A DNA stretch of 64,000 bases from Muricea muricata. Lineage: Eukaryota; Cnidaria; Anthozoa; Malacalcyonacea; Plexauridae. Location of the stretch: the NCBI GenBank assembly GCA_963855995.1, contig OY979720.1:3536501-3600500 (forward strand), given 5' to 3'. The notes under the pieces were generated by a model. That model was not told where the DNA came from. It ran no database searches and saw nothing but the letters and a program-made list of their open reading frames with translations. Made by a program: the position numbers and the translations under genes. Below, piece after piece: positions 26,801 to 36,922 of this stretch. Each line of letters opens with the position of its first letter. The stretch's first letter is position 1.

Positions 26801-27759
26801 GTGTTTATGGTGTTACTCTACGTTTTTTATGCATGTCGAGCAAATCGGGAAAACATCGCTGATCACGGAGGGAATCTAACCTGTCCCACTGTTCTGCCAA
26901 CTGGGCTACTTGGTCACGTCGGTAGGAATAAATGAATATTTCGAAACTGAATTTAGCTCCATAGCATTTTCATATACTTCGTACTTATCTCCTATGACTA
27001 TGTCATGCTCCCATTGATCGACAGGTAAAAATTTGGTAGGTATAAGTTTCAGCACACCATCTTTTAAATATCGTATCATACTAATCATATAGACAAAAGT
27101 GTTATTTCAGTTTAGTCAGCATTATATCGCCTGCCACCAGTGCTGCCTGGGTAGTTATAGCCAGTGCTTATATAGCAACTCAAATTGTTATTTTCGCCGT
27201 GTTTTTATCAGTTAAACGTGTTACATAAATTATACTTCTGCTGGGAATTTAACCACCAACAGAGGCTGATCGTACAACGTTTAACCTGAATTGTGTACAA
27301 GCACAATTGGAAGTACATAGACATTACAAAATGTAAACTAGTAAGTATATTTAACAATACCAGATTGGATACATTTTAGCTTATTTGCCGTACATGGTTG
27401 ACGGGCTACGACCCCGGCCCCACGAGGCTTCCAGCCTTATAACTACAGATGTTGCTGATTGCGAGGACACAAATAACTTTTTCAAAAGGGAGAAAATAAA
27501 ATTTTTATCCGAGCAATATTAGATCACCTTAAACATGAAAACAAAAGGGAAATTTTATAAAATGGCCACGCTGCAACCCTTCAGTATCACCTTATTACGT
27601 TTTCTCACATCGAAGTCGTACTTCATTTTTAAAGCGTGAGCACAAGTGACAAAATTAAAATATTTTATATTCTTGTTGTGGCTTGTGAGTACTTATACTT
27701 TAGCGGCCCACGCTTCCTCATTATAGGGAGAGAATCGCCAATAATGCACTACCTGCTGT
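23853..27759. other. Spacer between the Emx-like gene and CAP1
   Basis: Non-coding and present again at 53707-58421. It contains a degenerate tandem repeat around TTAGTTGTTGA at about 25716-25852 and a possible tRNA-like SINE head at about 26838-26935 (minus strand). No supported gene. Confidence 0.6.
26838..26935 (-). mobile_element. Possible tRNA-derived SINE head (unit A copy)
   Basis: On the minus strand TAGCCCAGTTGG fits the polymerase III A box. GGTTAGATTCC, about 15 bases further on, resembles a B box with mismatches. The boxes are closer together than in a real tRNA, so this is not a functional tRNA gene. The copy at 57049-57150 has the better-preserved TAGCTGAGTTGG. Confidence 0.4.
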
Positions 27760-27915
27760 CAGTGGCGTAGCCAGGGTTATTGTTTTGGGGGGGGCAAGTA
27801 GCGAGCGGCGAAGGCATTCTAGGGGGACCACCCCCCAACTTCTACACGGATTTAGACTTTTCGAATGGTCTTGAACACGCGGTCGCCCCCCCCCCCCCCC
27901 TTAACTACGCCACTA
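27760..27915. mobile_element. hAT-type MITE upstream of CAP1
   Basis: It starts CAGTGGCGTAGCCAGGG and ends CTACGCCACTA, flanked by CCTGCTGT and CCTGTTGT (7 of 8 match). It contains G8 and C13 homopolymer runs. The same element sits at 58422-58581, so it predates that duplication. Confidence 0.8.
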
Positions 27916-28012
27916 CCTGTTGTTGCCAAAAATCTCATCAACCGCAATGTAGTTTATCTTGAACCTATATTTCTCACAAACCAGACTAACTCCTTTGCAG
28001 AAAATAAAAAGA

Positions 28013-30046
28013 ATGAATCTCGCCTTTTTATCTCTGTGCTGTGTTGCAGGTAAATATCCGTACTTTATATTACATACTTCCTACTGAAAAATTCCATGTT
28101 TTGTACGAATGATTTGTGTTTTACTTAACCTTTCAGATAACTGATTTCGGTACGTTAATCTGATAGCGCTGAAAATGCTAATGAACCTTGACTGAAATCC
28201 ATTCCAACCCGCGCATCTCTAGCCGCAACTCTGTCTACTTCAACGCGAAGTCAAGGATAGAATCCAAAAGTTGTTTTGATGATGTTTAAACACAAGAGAG
28301 GCTTCACATGCTGCAGTTAAACTGTGTAATAATGCGAAGAGCATGACGTACAAGGTCGATCGCGCACACACCCCTCTAATTGACTGCATAGTTAAAGCAA
28401 TCTCTGTTTACTAAAAGCAGCAGGAGGATCTAAGTTTAGCTTGGTGCAGTTTACCTAGTCTTTTTTCTTTTTTCATCTTGCAAAGATTCATGTCATTTGT
28501 ACATGCATGCAGTAAAAAATCTTTGATACTCAAACGTTTTACAAAATGCTGCACAAGAACCGCGATATTTGTTAAAACGTTTACATACCTTGTTTTCTTG
28601 CGATCGCGCTTGTTAATTCTTATTCGTACTTCATGGTTATAGTTCTAGAGGTATCACTGATAGCTGTTCACGCCACACATCCTTTGAACAAAACTGAATG
28701 CGTTGAATGGCACAACAAGTACCGTCAAAAACATCAGGTAAATTAGTTCATTTAGTTTTCTGTATATTTAAACTATTTTCCCGTCGCCTCAGGTAGCTAT
28801 TGAAAAGCTCTTACCATCGCAGCTTTCAACTTCCACGGACTAATTTTGTCGTAATTCGTAGGCTCCCGATATTGCATGGTCTGAAAGTCTAGCGAGCGAT
28901 GCACAGGAATGGGCTGACTATCTGGCTGCAAATGACACATTTAAACACGACCCAAACAGAAAAGGCCAAGGGGAAAATCTGTATGGGAGTTCTGGAGATA
29001 GCGAAAATTCCTGTGAACGTGCAACTACAGCGTTCTATAACGAGGTGAAATACTACGACTATGATAAGCCAGGATTCTCATCCAAAACTGGACATTTCAC
29101 TCAGGTATACTCTTTTTAGCCTTGAATTTCCAAAATCATCATTTTTCTCGTGAAGTATGGTGGCACACTTTTCCAATCAACCCTCTCAGATTTCACTCTC
29201 GTTTCTTTTACAGATACACATCCACCTGTTTTTTTCCCAACACCTCTTCCTTGAATTTCATTTTCAACCATCAACCCTTTCCGTCACTCCCCTAAATCTC
29301 ATTCCTCCTCATCCAATGTTCCTCTACGGCATCCTATTTTCGTTTTCCAGTTTTCATCTCTTTCATTTTCACTTCTATTTCCTTATATCCTGCACCATCC
29401 TTCCTTTCATTTGATCCTGCTTTCTGTTTTTCACTTCTCCTTATTTGCATTAATAATCAACTTGTCCTGTTTCATCCCGTGCTTCTCGTTTCAATTTCTT
29501 TCTTTATTTCACCGTTTCTTTATATTTTGTATCTTTTAATGCACATCCATTTTTCTTACTTTTTGTATTAATTTGAATTTCTACTTACTTTCCTTCAACT
29601 TTTTTTTTCTCTTTCATTCTTTTAACGCACCCAACCCACCTACTCTCATTCTGCCAAAACGTCTGCCCTTTTCCTGTTGCCTTTTTAGAGGATTTAGTGT
29701 TTTTATTTAAGATCCAATATTGTTTTTATAAAGAGACTAATTAAACTAGAATGCCACTGAGATAAAAAAAACACACCAAAACCTTCATTTCCAATCGTCT
29801 ATATTAGAAATTTAAACAATGTTTTGACAGGTCGTATGGGTAAAATCAACCCAGCTGGGCGTTGCTAAGGCAGAAAGAAAATCTGGTGGAACAGTACTGG
29901 TATTTCGTTACTCCCCACCAGGAAACAGTGGACAATACGCTGAAAATGTCAAACCACCAGTTGGATCTGCTGCACGTCATGGTGCACCAGTGGAGCACAT
30001 GTTAGCAGTTGGGATTTTATCACTTTTCTTACAAAGGCTGATATAG
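28013..30046 (+). CDS. CAP1: secreted CAP/SCP (GAPR-1-like) protein, 4 exons
   Basis: Exons 28013-28049, 28649-28737, 28862-29104 and 29831-30046 join in frame into 194 aa. Exon 1 codes only MNLAFLSLCCVA; with the start of exon 2 it makes a hydrophobic signal peptide ending near AVHA. The CAP domain follows: PLNKTECVEWHN, His71 (FKHD), Glu80 (GENLY), Glu103 and His120 in GHFTQVVW, the CAP signature 1, with exons 3 and 4 meeting inside it. YSPPGNSGQYAENVKPP matches the CAP2 motif. The four-residue His/Glu site resembles that of GAPR-1. A short hydrophobic C-terminus could be a weak GPI signal. AATAAA lies at 30144. CAP proteins act as secreted immune, sterol-binding or venom-associated factors in animals; nothing here chooses among these. 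It is convergent with NWD1. This is the only one of the three closely similar CAP copies with all exons intact. Confidence 0.9.
29157..29700 (+). repeat. Long polypyrimidine tract in CAP1 intron 3
   Basis: About 540 bases of the sense strand are strongly enriched in C and T, made of CTTTCCTTC-like stretches. The tract is conserved at 45140-45670 (CAP3) and 62745-63280 (CAP4) but absent from the 548-bp intron 3 of CAP2. The reading frames across it follow from a lack of purine-containing stop codons and are not genes. Confidence 0.75.
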
Positions 30047-30257
30047 ATTTATGTCACGATTTCTTAATATTTGTGCTTGTATGAGCAGGTCCTTAATTTG
30101 CCACTTTTATTAATCATATATAATTACGTAACTAATGTACAGTAATAAATCTATGTTGTAAATCCTTGCAACAATACCGTTTGTGAATACAGTTTATGTT
30201 AAAAACTCGGCCGAATGTACTAACTAGGTGTCCATCGTGTTCATGTTCATTCAGCTA

Positions 30258-30430
30258 CAATCCTGGACAAAACATTGACGACACTGGAGTTAGCTTACTG
30301 TAACTATATTAATGAAACTTCCCCCACCGATCAATGTTGGTTTGTGTGTTATAACTACTTCGCATATATTCGATATTGTATTGGGGCGAGTAATTCAATA
30401 GAGTGTAGTCAATAGTTTTGTCCAGGATTG
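30258..30430. mobile_element. Tc1/mariner-type MITE
   Basis: A 173-bp element bounded by TA on both sides, with inverted ends CAATCCTGGACAAAAC and GTTTTGTCCAGGATTG. A few further bases inside also pair (TTGACGACACT against AGTGTAGTCAA, imperfect). A second copy begins at about 63829 and runs towards the window end. The corresponding stretch is missing in unit B. Confidence 0.85.
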
Positions 30431-31187
30431 TAGGTCTACTTACATCTCTACACATATATATAGTGAAGTGAAACTGAAGAGTTTTAAAAGTGCACCCAAA
30501 GATAGAAAAAATTAACGTTTAGTACCAGTATTGGTTGCTTTTCTAGTGAATTACGACTGAAACACTTAAGCAAAAAAAAAAAGCCAAAATATTTTCTAGA
30601 AAGCCAAAATATATCTGTCCAAACTTAAGGCGACATATTAATAGTTTGTGAGTATAAAACACGCGTGTATATTGTAATCAGACGATGTACTATACGTAAG
30701 TACATCACTCGTACTTAACTTCGTGCAGGAGTCTGATGTCTATGCAAAACAGGGCCTGTAATTTCCACTAATTTTGACCGTAATTTTTTGTCTCAGAAGA
30801 TACCTTTTAACAATGAACGCATCGAGCACGCTGTACGTTACTAACGTCCAGTTTGTTTGGATTCTCTCGTTGTTTGTACATCTCTTTTGTATTTTCTTGC
30901 TATAGTGATGTTTCACCTTTCTTCACAAAGTTGTTTGAACCGAAATTAATAAAATGAAATCAGCAAAATGATATAGATTAACTGAAGAATCTAATTCATG
31001 GCAATTTCTTTTAAAACGCTCACTTTTAAATAACTGCTGAAAATATAAAAAGCATGAGAATAGCATGTAGACAATTGCTTCGTAATGTGACATGGATACC
31101 AAAACGTTCAAACCAACCAAGGAAGAAAGTCTTAATATGAACGAGAAGCACATTTCGAATGTCCGTGACGCTCAGAAACGTCAATTA
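30431..31187. other. Tail-to-tail spacer between CAP1 and NWD1
   Basis: Non-coding; recurs at about 46145-46850 between CAP3 and NWD2. The unit A copy additionally carries the LINE fragment at 31194. Confidence 0.6.
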
Positions 31188-31192
31188 TTTCT

Positions 31193-31193
<1 letters not shown>

Positions 31194-31271
<78 letters not shown>

Positions 31272-31772
31272 GTTTATTGACATATTTTAGCACGTTTCGT
31301 GAATTACAATATGTTTACAACTTAAATTACACATAAAAGTTTTTACAATTAAAACTATTTAAAACTATTATCTAAAAATGCAATTTGCCATGCATAATAC
31401 GGTACAGTGGTTCCAATATGGGACGTTAATACATTATGTTAAAATGATCCAAGTACATTAGTACAAAGTTAGTTAGGTGACAAAGATATTTTTAGTATAA
31501 TACGATTCGCACAGTGTTATATGTAGGCCATTGCAGGAAAAAAACTTTCCTTATATCTGTCAGTGCGGCATTTAGGAAGGGACAGACATGAACTGTTTCG
31601 AAGATTCATCGACGTACTCTCCTGTCGTGTGGGAGGCAGAAGATTGTTGAGACGTGAATTGGGGTGCTTAATATTTGATAGCACTTTCGAACAAAGCTTA
31701 AATCTCCTTTCATCAAGACGATCACATTTGGCAACACGATGCGCATAACCCGTTTTTGGACCTTCTCGATCT
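31194..31772 (-). mobile_element. 5'-truncated LINE (non-LTR retrotransposon) with (ATT)n tail
   Basis: Read on the minus strand, the insertion begins with a frame giving EKIEKVQKRVMRIVLP. After a shift it continues LDERRFKLCSKVL and CRTDRYKESFFP, a pattern I associate with the C-terminal end of LINE reverse-transcriptase proteins. It ends in about 25 repeats of ATT (plus-strand AAT, 31194-31270). TTTCTT flanks both sides (31188-31193 and 31773-31778). The unit B copy is empty at the matching site (about 46850), so this inserted after that duplication. Confidence 0.7.
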
Positions 31773-31842
31773 TTTCTTGCTAATTACCGGGTTTAGATCA
31801 ATGATGAATCAAATTTACTTTGAAATGAACAACAGTGAGAAA

Positions 31843-34800
31843 TTATTCTGGAACGACAAGTCTCAAAAACTGAACACTACACTGGCTTGAAACAATAGCG
31901 ATAAGATCATTTCCAGAATGCGCTACAATCCTTGGAAAACAAATCTCAAAAATGCGTAGTTTGTTCCATTCTGCGACAATTTTACCATTTGTTAATGTTT
32001 CGGCCACTAAGCTGCCTCCATGCTGATTAGCGCCAATACAATAGGAATTACCGGCATAAAAACAATCAGTCTTCTCGAGAGGTACGGAACTAGTAATCAG
32101 CCGCAGGATTCTTGAGCTTTCGAGTTCGACAAGAACAATGTACCGCGCCGGAAATAACGCCAAAACCCCTCTAGTGCCGTCTGTTGTGATGCAACATTTG
32201 ACCCTGATCTCTTCCAGAAGAAATGGCAAGCTGTATTTCTCACATGACAAATCTGGCAGTTTTCCAGTGTTTGAAACTGTCCAGTGCGGACGTGAAGCTA
32301 GATTCTCTCTCCAAACGCGAAATGTTTTACAGGTAGCTGTTAAAATCACTGAACTGCAAGGTGACACTGCTGCACATAAACTCGTGTCAGCAGAAAATTT
32401 CTCCACATACTGCAAATAGCCATTCACAAATCTTGCAATATTGACTGAACTCTTTTGGTCGATGAAGATGAGTATATCTGAAAAAGTCAGTAATTTCGCG
32501 GGTTTCGGGTCGATCTTAACTTCTTTTGCGCTCGTGGAAGCCAAGTTTCCTTCTTTGGAAATTGGTATCTTAAAGAGACTCGCACCATCATCAAATATCC
32601 AGAGCAAACCATCTGTCCACCAGCAGGCACCTGCGCCATTCAGTTTGAGTTGTAAGACGTCAACAATAGTGCAAATCTTAGTGTCCCAAATTGCAACAAA
32701 AAGACGACCACCATTTGCACAAGTTGCCAGAAATGAGCCATCCGGTGAGAAGCAACACGATGTAATTACATACGGTTCTGGGGCAGACGAAGGTTGAATT
32801 GATTTTGTTTGGTATCCAACACTGAAAATATTTAACTTAGAAAAAAATGGCATCACGCACAGTTTTTGAACTTTAACCGGAACGACTCTGGTTGCTTTTA
32901 AGTATCCACAACGGCATCCACTATAGTATATGGGTACACCCAATCTCTGCACAACCAAATATTTCAACTGGTTAACATTTAAATACCGCTCGGATTGATT
33001 AGTGTGATGGAAGATGCAATCACACCAGTGGGAACTTGTAAAGGAAACCAAGAATGGGAAAAACAGCCTTTGCAGACAAGCAGCGAGCAGCGCATCAGGT
33101 AGCTGAAAGACATCAATAATATCAGTGCCATTCCTGGACAGCAAAAGTTGACTCGTTTTATTTCCATCAGGCAGAGCGACTCTTTGCTGTATCCTGCAAG
33201 CACCGAATGGACCGACATCTTGCAGTACACTACGAATATTGCGCCGATCAACTCTTTGTAGAGTTAATGCATTCCAAAGAGTAAACACATCATTCGGGTT
33301 TGTACGTTGGTATTCCTCCCTCTCCCTACTTGCTACAATAAACAAACCACAATCACTGAAGAAGCTGCAATCAACAGGTCCGCCAGCTTGCAATCGTCCT
33401 AACAAGTTTGCATTCTTTACATCCCATAACTTTATCTCTTCTGAACCATCGCAAGTAACCAGTCTGTTACCTGACGGAGAAAATGAACACGACCACAATG
33501 CACCATAATCGCCACCGAAAAATGGCAAGTTATCTCGGGTCATTCCACGAAATCGATCATATCTATCATAAAGGAGCATAGAATTGCTTAGGTGAAATAC
33601 GCTGGAACAATGAATTCTAGAATCCAGATTAGTATTAAAGTTGCGTAGTTCTTTAAAGTCTGGCACGTTGAAAATAGAAATCCAACCGTCTTTATATCCG
33701 ACTGCAACAAGCTGTTCGTCAGGCGACACATTTATACATGTGACATCCGTTCGTAATGGAACTGACATACAAAAATTGTTTGTTATTTGTGTACTACTCA
33801 AATCCTCAAACCAAAAATATTGACTTTTTTCCAACAGTGATCTGGCAAGAGATCTTGTTTCCCTCTTACAATCCGTTCTGTTTGCAACAAACTGCAGATA
33901 AAATGAAACAGGTTGTGGCGGCCCGTAATTGCGTTGAAAAAGCCTATAATGCCAGTTTATCTCATGCAAAAGTTCCCCAGTTAAGCTTGAAAACGAATTC
34001 TTAACAATTTCTAGCCATTCACGTTTCATTTTGATACGCTCAAATTTATCTATTGTGGTCCTGGCATGGACAATTTTAACATTAACTGACCAATGATAAC
34101 TGATTATGCTGCCAGACCGGATCATATGAGCAATTCCATTGCGTAGAGCATATTTCGTCATCGGAGATGGCTTAAAATTGGAAAACTTATTCAACGAGTT
34201 TATTTGATTAAACTCCTCCTCACAAGCTGTCCACAACAGGTGGTGGCCACTTTGAGAATCAACTGTAAAAGCATGTTCTTTATAGCCATCAGAGATCAAC
34301 CAATCAACAAATGACTTGTGATAGACTACCATACAGTCTTCGTAAACTGGCAAAATCGAGGACATCACTTCATTGATTGCCTCACGCACTTTGTACTGGG
34401 CATTATCGGGCAGCCCTAGACACTCGGGCAATAAATTCAATGGCAGTGGCCCGTCAGCTGCAACAAGCATTTCAAGAAAAGGCTTCAAATGGACTTGCGA
34501 GGAACTAAGGGTTTGAAGATTATTTTCAAGACGTTCCATTTGCTTTCTGTAAAAATCACATATGCCTTTAGGCAAAAAATCGTAGATGGTTTCTCTCGTC
34601 AGCTGTTTCGTTGTTTTGTTCAACTCCATTTGAGCGTGATGGGCGTGAAGAAATGATCCTCTGCATTTCCGCGCTAATGACTCTAGAAGATTGTCGTTAT
34701 CGCAGATAGGCGATAGAAAGGTTTGAAGATACTTCAAAATATCATTTGTGTTGTTTTCACCATAAGACGCAATTTCCACAGGATTGAGATGTTCCAGCTT

Positions 34801-35976
34801 TTCTTGTACTGGAAGCTCTGGTCTGCTTGTGATTAAAATCTTTATCCACGGTGGTAGTTTAGGAAATTCGTCCGAAATTAATTCTAAAAATTCACTTTTC
34901 CCACCAACTTCGCTTTCATCCAATGCATCGATTACCAACAGCATTGGTCCACGGTTTTCCACAGCATGTAGGGGATCGTTGATAAGAACACGAAACGCAT
35001 CTGATAACGTTTCTTTAGAATGGCTTCTTTTTAGTTGATCATTTAGTTTTGCTTTGAAATCTGGTACATTGTCGCACATAATGCTGGCTAACGACTCGAT
35101 TATCATGCGTGGATTACGGTAATCTGACTGATTGTACTGGCAAAAATGACAAGCTGCCAGCTGTCCAGCGTACATTTTACAAACCTCGGCAGCGAAAACA
35201 CTCTTTCCAACGCCAGGACCAGCGGTTAGAATCATAACTCTAGAATGATAATCTTTATTGATAAACCAGTTACTTAATTCATCAAAAAGCCATTGTCTGG
35301 TTCCTGGTAAGAATTTCTCGTTAAGACTTTCTATTTTCCCAGTGAAATTACACTTGCCCAATTTATCCACCTCTGAAATGTTTTCAGATCCACACGATTT
35401 CCTCTGAAGTTCTTCCTCAAGTTTGGCAAATTTTGTTAAAAGTTCCTTGACGTCAGCATTGGTATCTAGATTAATTTCCTTTAATTCCACTTCTTTTTCA
35501 TACCACTCCTTTAATTCTTGGATATAATCATCTTCTTCGGGGCTGAGAGGAGCTTCCTTTAATTCTTCCAATTCAGAACTGGGAATTCCACGATTAATCA
35601 ATACTTTCGAGATTTTCTCCCATAATATTTCAAACTCACTGTCGTTGATTTCTGTGCTCGTTCTATGACCATAGACTTTATTTCTATAAAATTTGATCCT
35701 AGCTACGTCAGCCGCAATTGACGTGTCCGAATCTGGGGGCAAAGCATCCCATCCAGCTGCTGGCGCGCTCATCCCGCAAATGTTTCGGAAAAGTATGGTG
35801 AACAAAGTCACATCAAAGTTTTGTGAATCTGGGGAACCTGGCGGAGCAGGATAAAGCAGCTTCCATTGTGAAGTGTTTATAACCTTGTACCTCAAACGAC
35901 TCAGTGTCGTTTTCTTTTTATTCAGTTCCGTAGCTAAAGCCGCAGGGGGATACATGACGTCAAAGGCTCTTTTCAT
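31843..35976 (-). CDS. NWD1: HEPN-NACHT-WD40 STAND NTPase
   Basis: Single-exon frame of 1377 aa from the first in-frame ATG (35976). The N-terminal ~150 residues match the DZIP3-type HEPN domain (LFTILFRNICGMSAPAAGW, then RNKVYGH, an R-x5-H motif typical of HEPN ribonucleases). A Glu/Lys-rich linker leads to a NACHT NTPase with Walker A AGPGVGKS (about residues 252-259), Walker B LLVIDALDES and LITSRPE. A helical region follows, then WD40-like repeats to the C-terminus (VAVGYKDGWISIFN, SFSPSGNRLVTCDG, IKLWDV, CFSPDGSFLATC). This is the layout of animal NLR/STAND sensors: WD repeats sense, NACHT oligomerises, HEPN is a likely RNA-acting effector. The longer N-terminus of NWD2 is cut off here by one missing base near 36012 that creates TAA, so the ATG at 36056 leads to a 15-codon frame. 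Translation from 35976 would lose 27 residues but no domain core. Confidence 0.87.
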   Translation of the reverse strand: MKRAFDVMYPPAALATELNKKKTTLSRLRYKVINTSQWKLLYPAPPGSPDSQNFDVTLFTILFRNICGMSAPAAGWDALPPDSDTSIAADVARIKFYRNKVYGHRTSTEINDSEFEILWEKISKVLINRGIPSSELEELKEAPLSPEEDDYIQELKEWYEKEVELKEINLDTNADVKELLTKFAKLEEELQRKSCGSENISEVDKLGKCNFTGKIESLNEKFLPGTRQWLFDELSNWFINKDYHSRVMILTAGPGVGKSVFAAEVCKMYAGQLAACHFCQYNQSDYRNPRMIIESLASIMCDNVPDFKAKLNDQLKRSHSKETLSDAFRVLINDPLHAVENRGPMLLVIDALDESEVGGKSEFLELISDEFPKLPPWIKILITSRPELPVQEKLEHLNPVEIASYGENNTNDILKYLQTFLSPICDNDNLLESLARKCRGSFLHAHHAQMELNKTTKQLTRETIYDFLPKGICDFYRKQMERLENNLQTLSSSQVHLKPFLEMLVAADGPLPLNLLPECLGLPDNAQYKVREAINEVMSSILPVYEDCMVVYHKSFVDWLISDGYKEHAFTVDSQSGHHLLWTACEEEFNQINSLNKFSNFKPSPMTKYALRNGIAHMIRSGSIISYHWSVNVKIVHARTTIDKFERIKMKREWLEIVKNSFSSLTGELLHEINWHYRLFQRNYGPPQPVSFYLQFVANRTDCKRETRSLARSLLEKSQYFWFEDLSSTQITNNFCMSVPLRTDVTCINVSPDEQLVAVGYKDGWISIFNVPDFKELRNFNTNLDSRIHCSSVFHLSNSMLLYDRYDRFRGMTRDNLPFFGGDYGALWSCSFSPSGNRLVTCDGSEEIKLWDVKNANLLGRLQAGGPVDCSFFSDCGLFIVASREREEYQRTNPNDVFTLWNALTLQRVDRRNIRSVLQDVGPFGACRIQQRVALPDGNKTSQLLLSRNGTDIIDVFQLPDALLAACLQRLFFPFLVSFTSSHWCDCIFHHTNQSERYLNVNQLKYLVVQRLGVPIYYSGCRCGYLKATRVVPVKVQKLCVMPFFSKLNIFSVGYQTKSIQPSSAPEPYVITSCCFSPDGSFLATCANGGRLFVAIWDTKICTIVDVLQLKLNGAGACWWTDGLLWIFDDGASLFKIPISKEGNLASTSAKEVKIDPKPAKLLTFSDILIFIDQKSSVNIARFVNGYLQYVEKFSADTSLCAAVSPCSSVILTATCKTFRVWRENLASRPHWTVSNTGKLPDLSCEKYSLPFLLEEIRVKCCITTDGTRGVLALFPARYIVLVELESSRILRLITSSVPLEKTDCFYAGNSYCIGANQHGGSLVAETLTNGKIVAEWNKLRIFEICFPRIVAHSGNDLIAIVSSQCSVQFLRLVVPE

Positions 35977-36008
35977 CAATTGTGTACCTTTATTAATCAA
36001 AAGTCGGC

Positions 36009-36056
36009 TTATCTCGAGAAGTTGGCTTGATTGTTAAGATTTTGTGAAGAAGCCAT
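36009..36056 (-). other. Frameshifted original N-terminus of NWD1
   Basis: From the ATG at 36056 the frame reads MASSQNLNNQANFSR and then TAA. The paralogue NWD2 has one extra A at this point and reads on through SRLLINKG. Either NWD1 now starts at 35976 or it is inactive. A short frame before the main start would act as an upstream ORF. Confidence 0.75.
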
Positions 36057-36790
36057 TTCTAAAAGATATAGGACACGATTAAGAAGTCAGAAATACCAAA
36101 ACAGATTATGAAAAACAATTGTGCCCGGATCAACTTCATGGTCAACAAAATATTTTCATTTACTGAACATACAATACTTTTATTCAGTTAGAAACCAGAG
36201 GCTTTTGCAAATTGTGATATTCCAGAAAGCTACCGATCATTTGGAAATATTCTTTAAAAATCGTGTATTATTTCTAAAATGTGTTAATTTTTTTCAAAAC
36301 TCACTAATTGATAGTGTACACGTCAAGTGTTTCTCGGAGACCAAAGAGCTTCACCAAATAACTGTTGCACGGCGGCACAACAACCAATGTCGAGACTATC
36401 TCAGGTTTTATTTCAAAGATGAAAGTAGAATGTTTTGGGGCTGTCTTGACGTTTCTTCATGCCAGTTGTTCAAATGTTGTTCAGCTCGTTAATCCTAAGT
36501 GAGAAGAAAAATACCAAGGATTAAAAGAAATTTCAAGAATTTCATCTCTTTTAGTAAATATTTGTTAAGTTGAATTGAGCAGAAGGAAATACCTTGCTGG
36601 TGGTTCGTAAAGATTTCCGCATTTTTACGACGATTATACATACGTGTTATTTGAATTTTTTTTATCCGTTACGGATTGGTGTTTTAAACTGCCTAACGTA
36701 TCATAAAATCTGCATTAAGCTTTTAATTGTGCACCAGTATAAATAATGATATTACAACCCAGGCACTGAGACAATCTCTTTCAGTCTATT
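36057..36790. other. NWD1 5' flank
   Basis: Probable promoter and 5' UTR side of the minus-strand NWD1 gene. It recurs at 51253-52080 upstream of NWD2 and in part at 36925-37330. A plus-strand frame here is shared with the copy only because the DNA is duplicated. Confidence 0.55.
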
Positions 36791-36795
36791 CTGTT

Positions 36796-36922
36796 TATTC
36801 AGTTCTGTAGCTAAAGTTGCTGAGGGATCTTTTTAATGCTCGTGCTCCTTTATTAATCAAAAGTCGGCTTAGTCTCGAGCCGTTAGCTTCATTGTTAAGA
36901 TTACGCGAAGAAGCCATTTTAA
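36796..36922 (-). pseudogene. 5' stub of a third NWD gene
   Basis: The minus strand reads MASSRNLNNEANGSRLSRLL and INKGARALKRS, then SNFSYRTE and a stop. This matches the first ~50 codons of NWD2 with a deletion where the family has FDVMYPPA. Upstream DNA (36923-37330) also matches the NWD 5' flank, so this is the start end of a lost copy and not a random match. No HEPN core, NACHT or WD part follows. Confidence 0.8.

Noticed and set aside
26897..26935. A tRNA gene on the minus strand
   Set aside because: A and B boxes are too close and no cloverleaf or anticodon arm can be formed; a SINE remnant is more likely.
29157..29414. Phe/Ser/His-rich frames in CAP introns (also 45147-45685 and 62713-63272)
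   Set aside because: They follow from the polypyrimidine tract, which rarely makes stop codons, and lie between well-supported CAP exons.
32138..35038. Several plus-strand frames of 60-118 codons
   Set aside because: Antisense shadows of the NWD1 coding sequence; the same shadows recur over NWD2 at 47620-50233.
36121..36492. 123-codon plus-strand frame with a similar frame at 51776-52051
   Set aside because: The two frames resemble each other because the NWD 5' flank is duplicated. There is no domain and the position is promoter/leader of minus-strand NWD genes.
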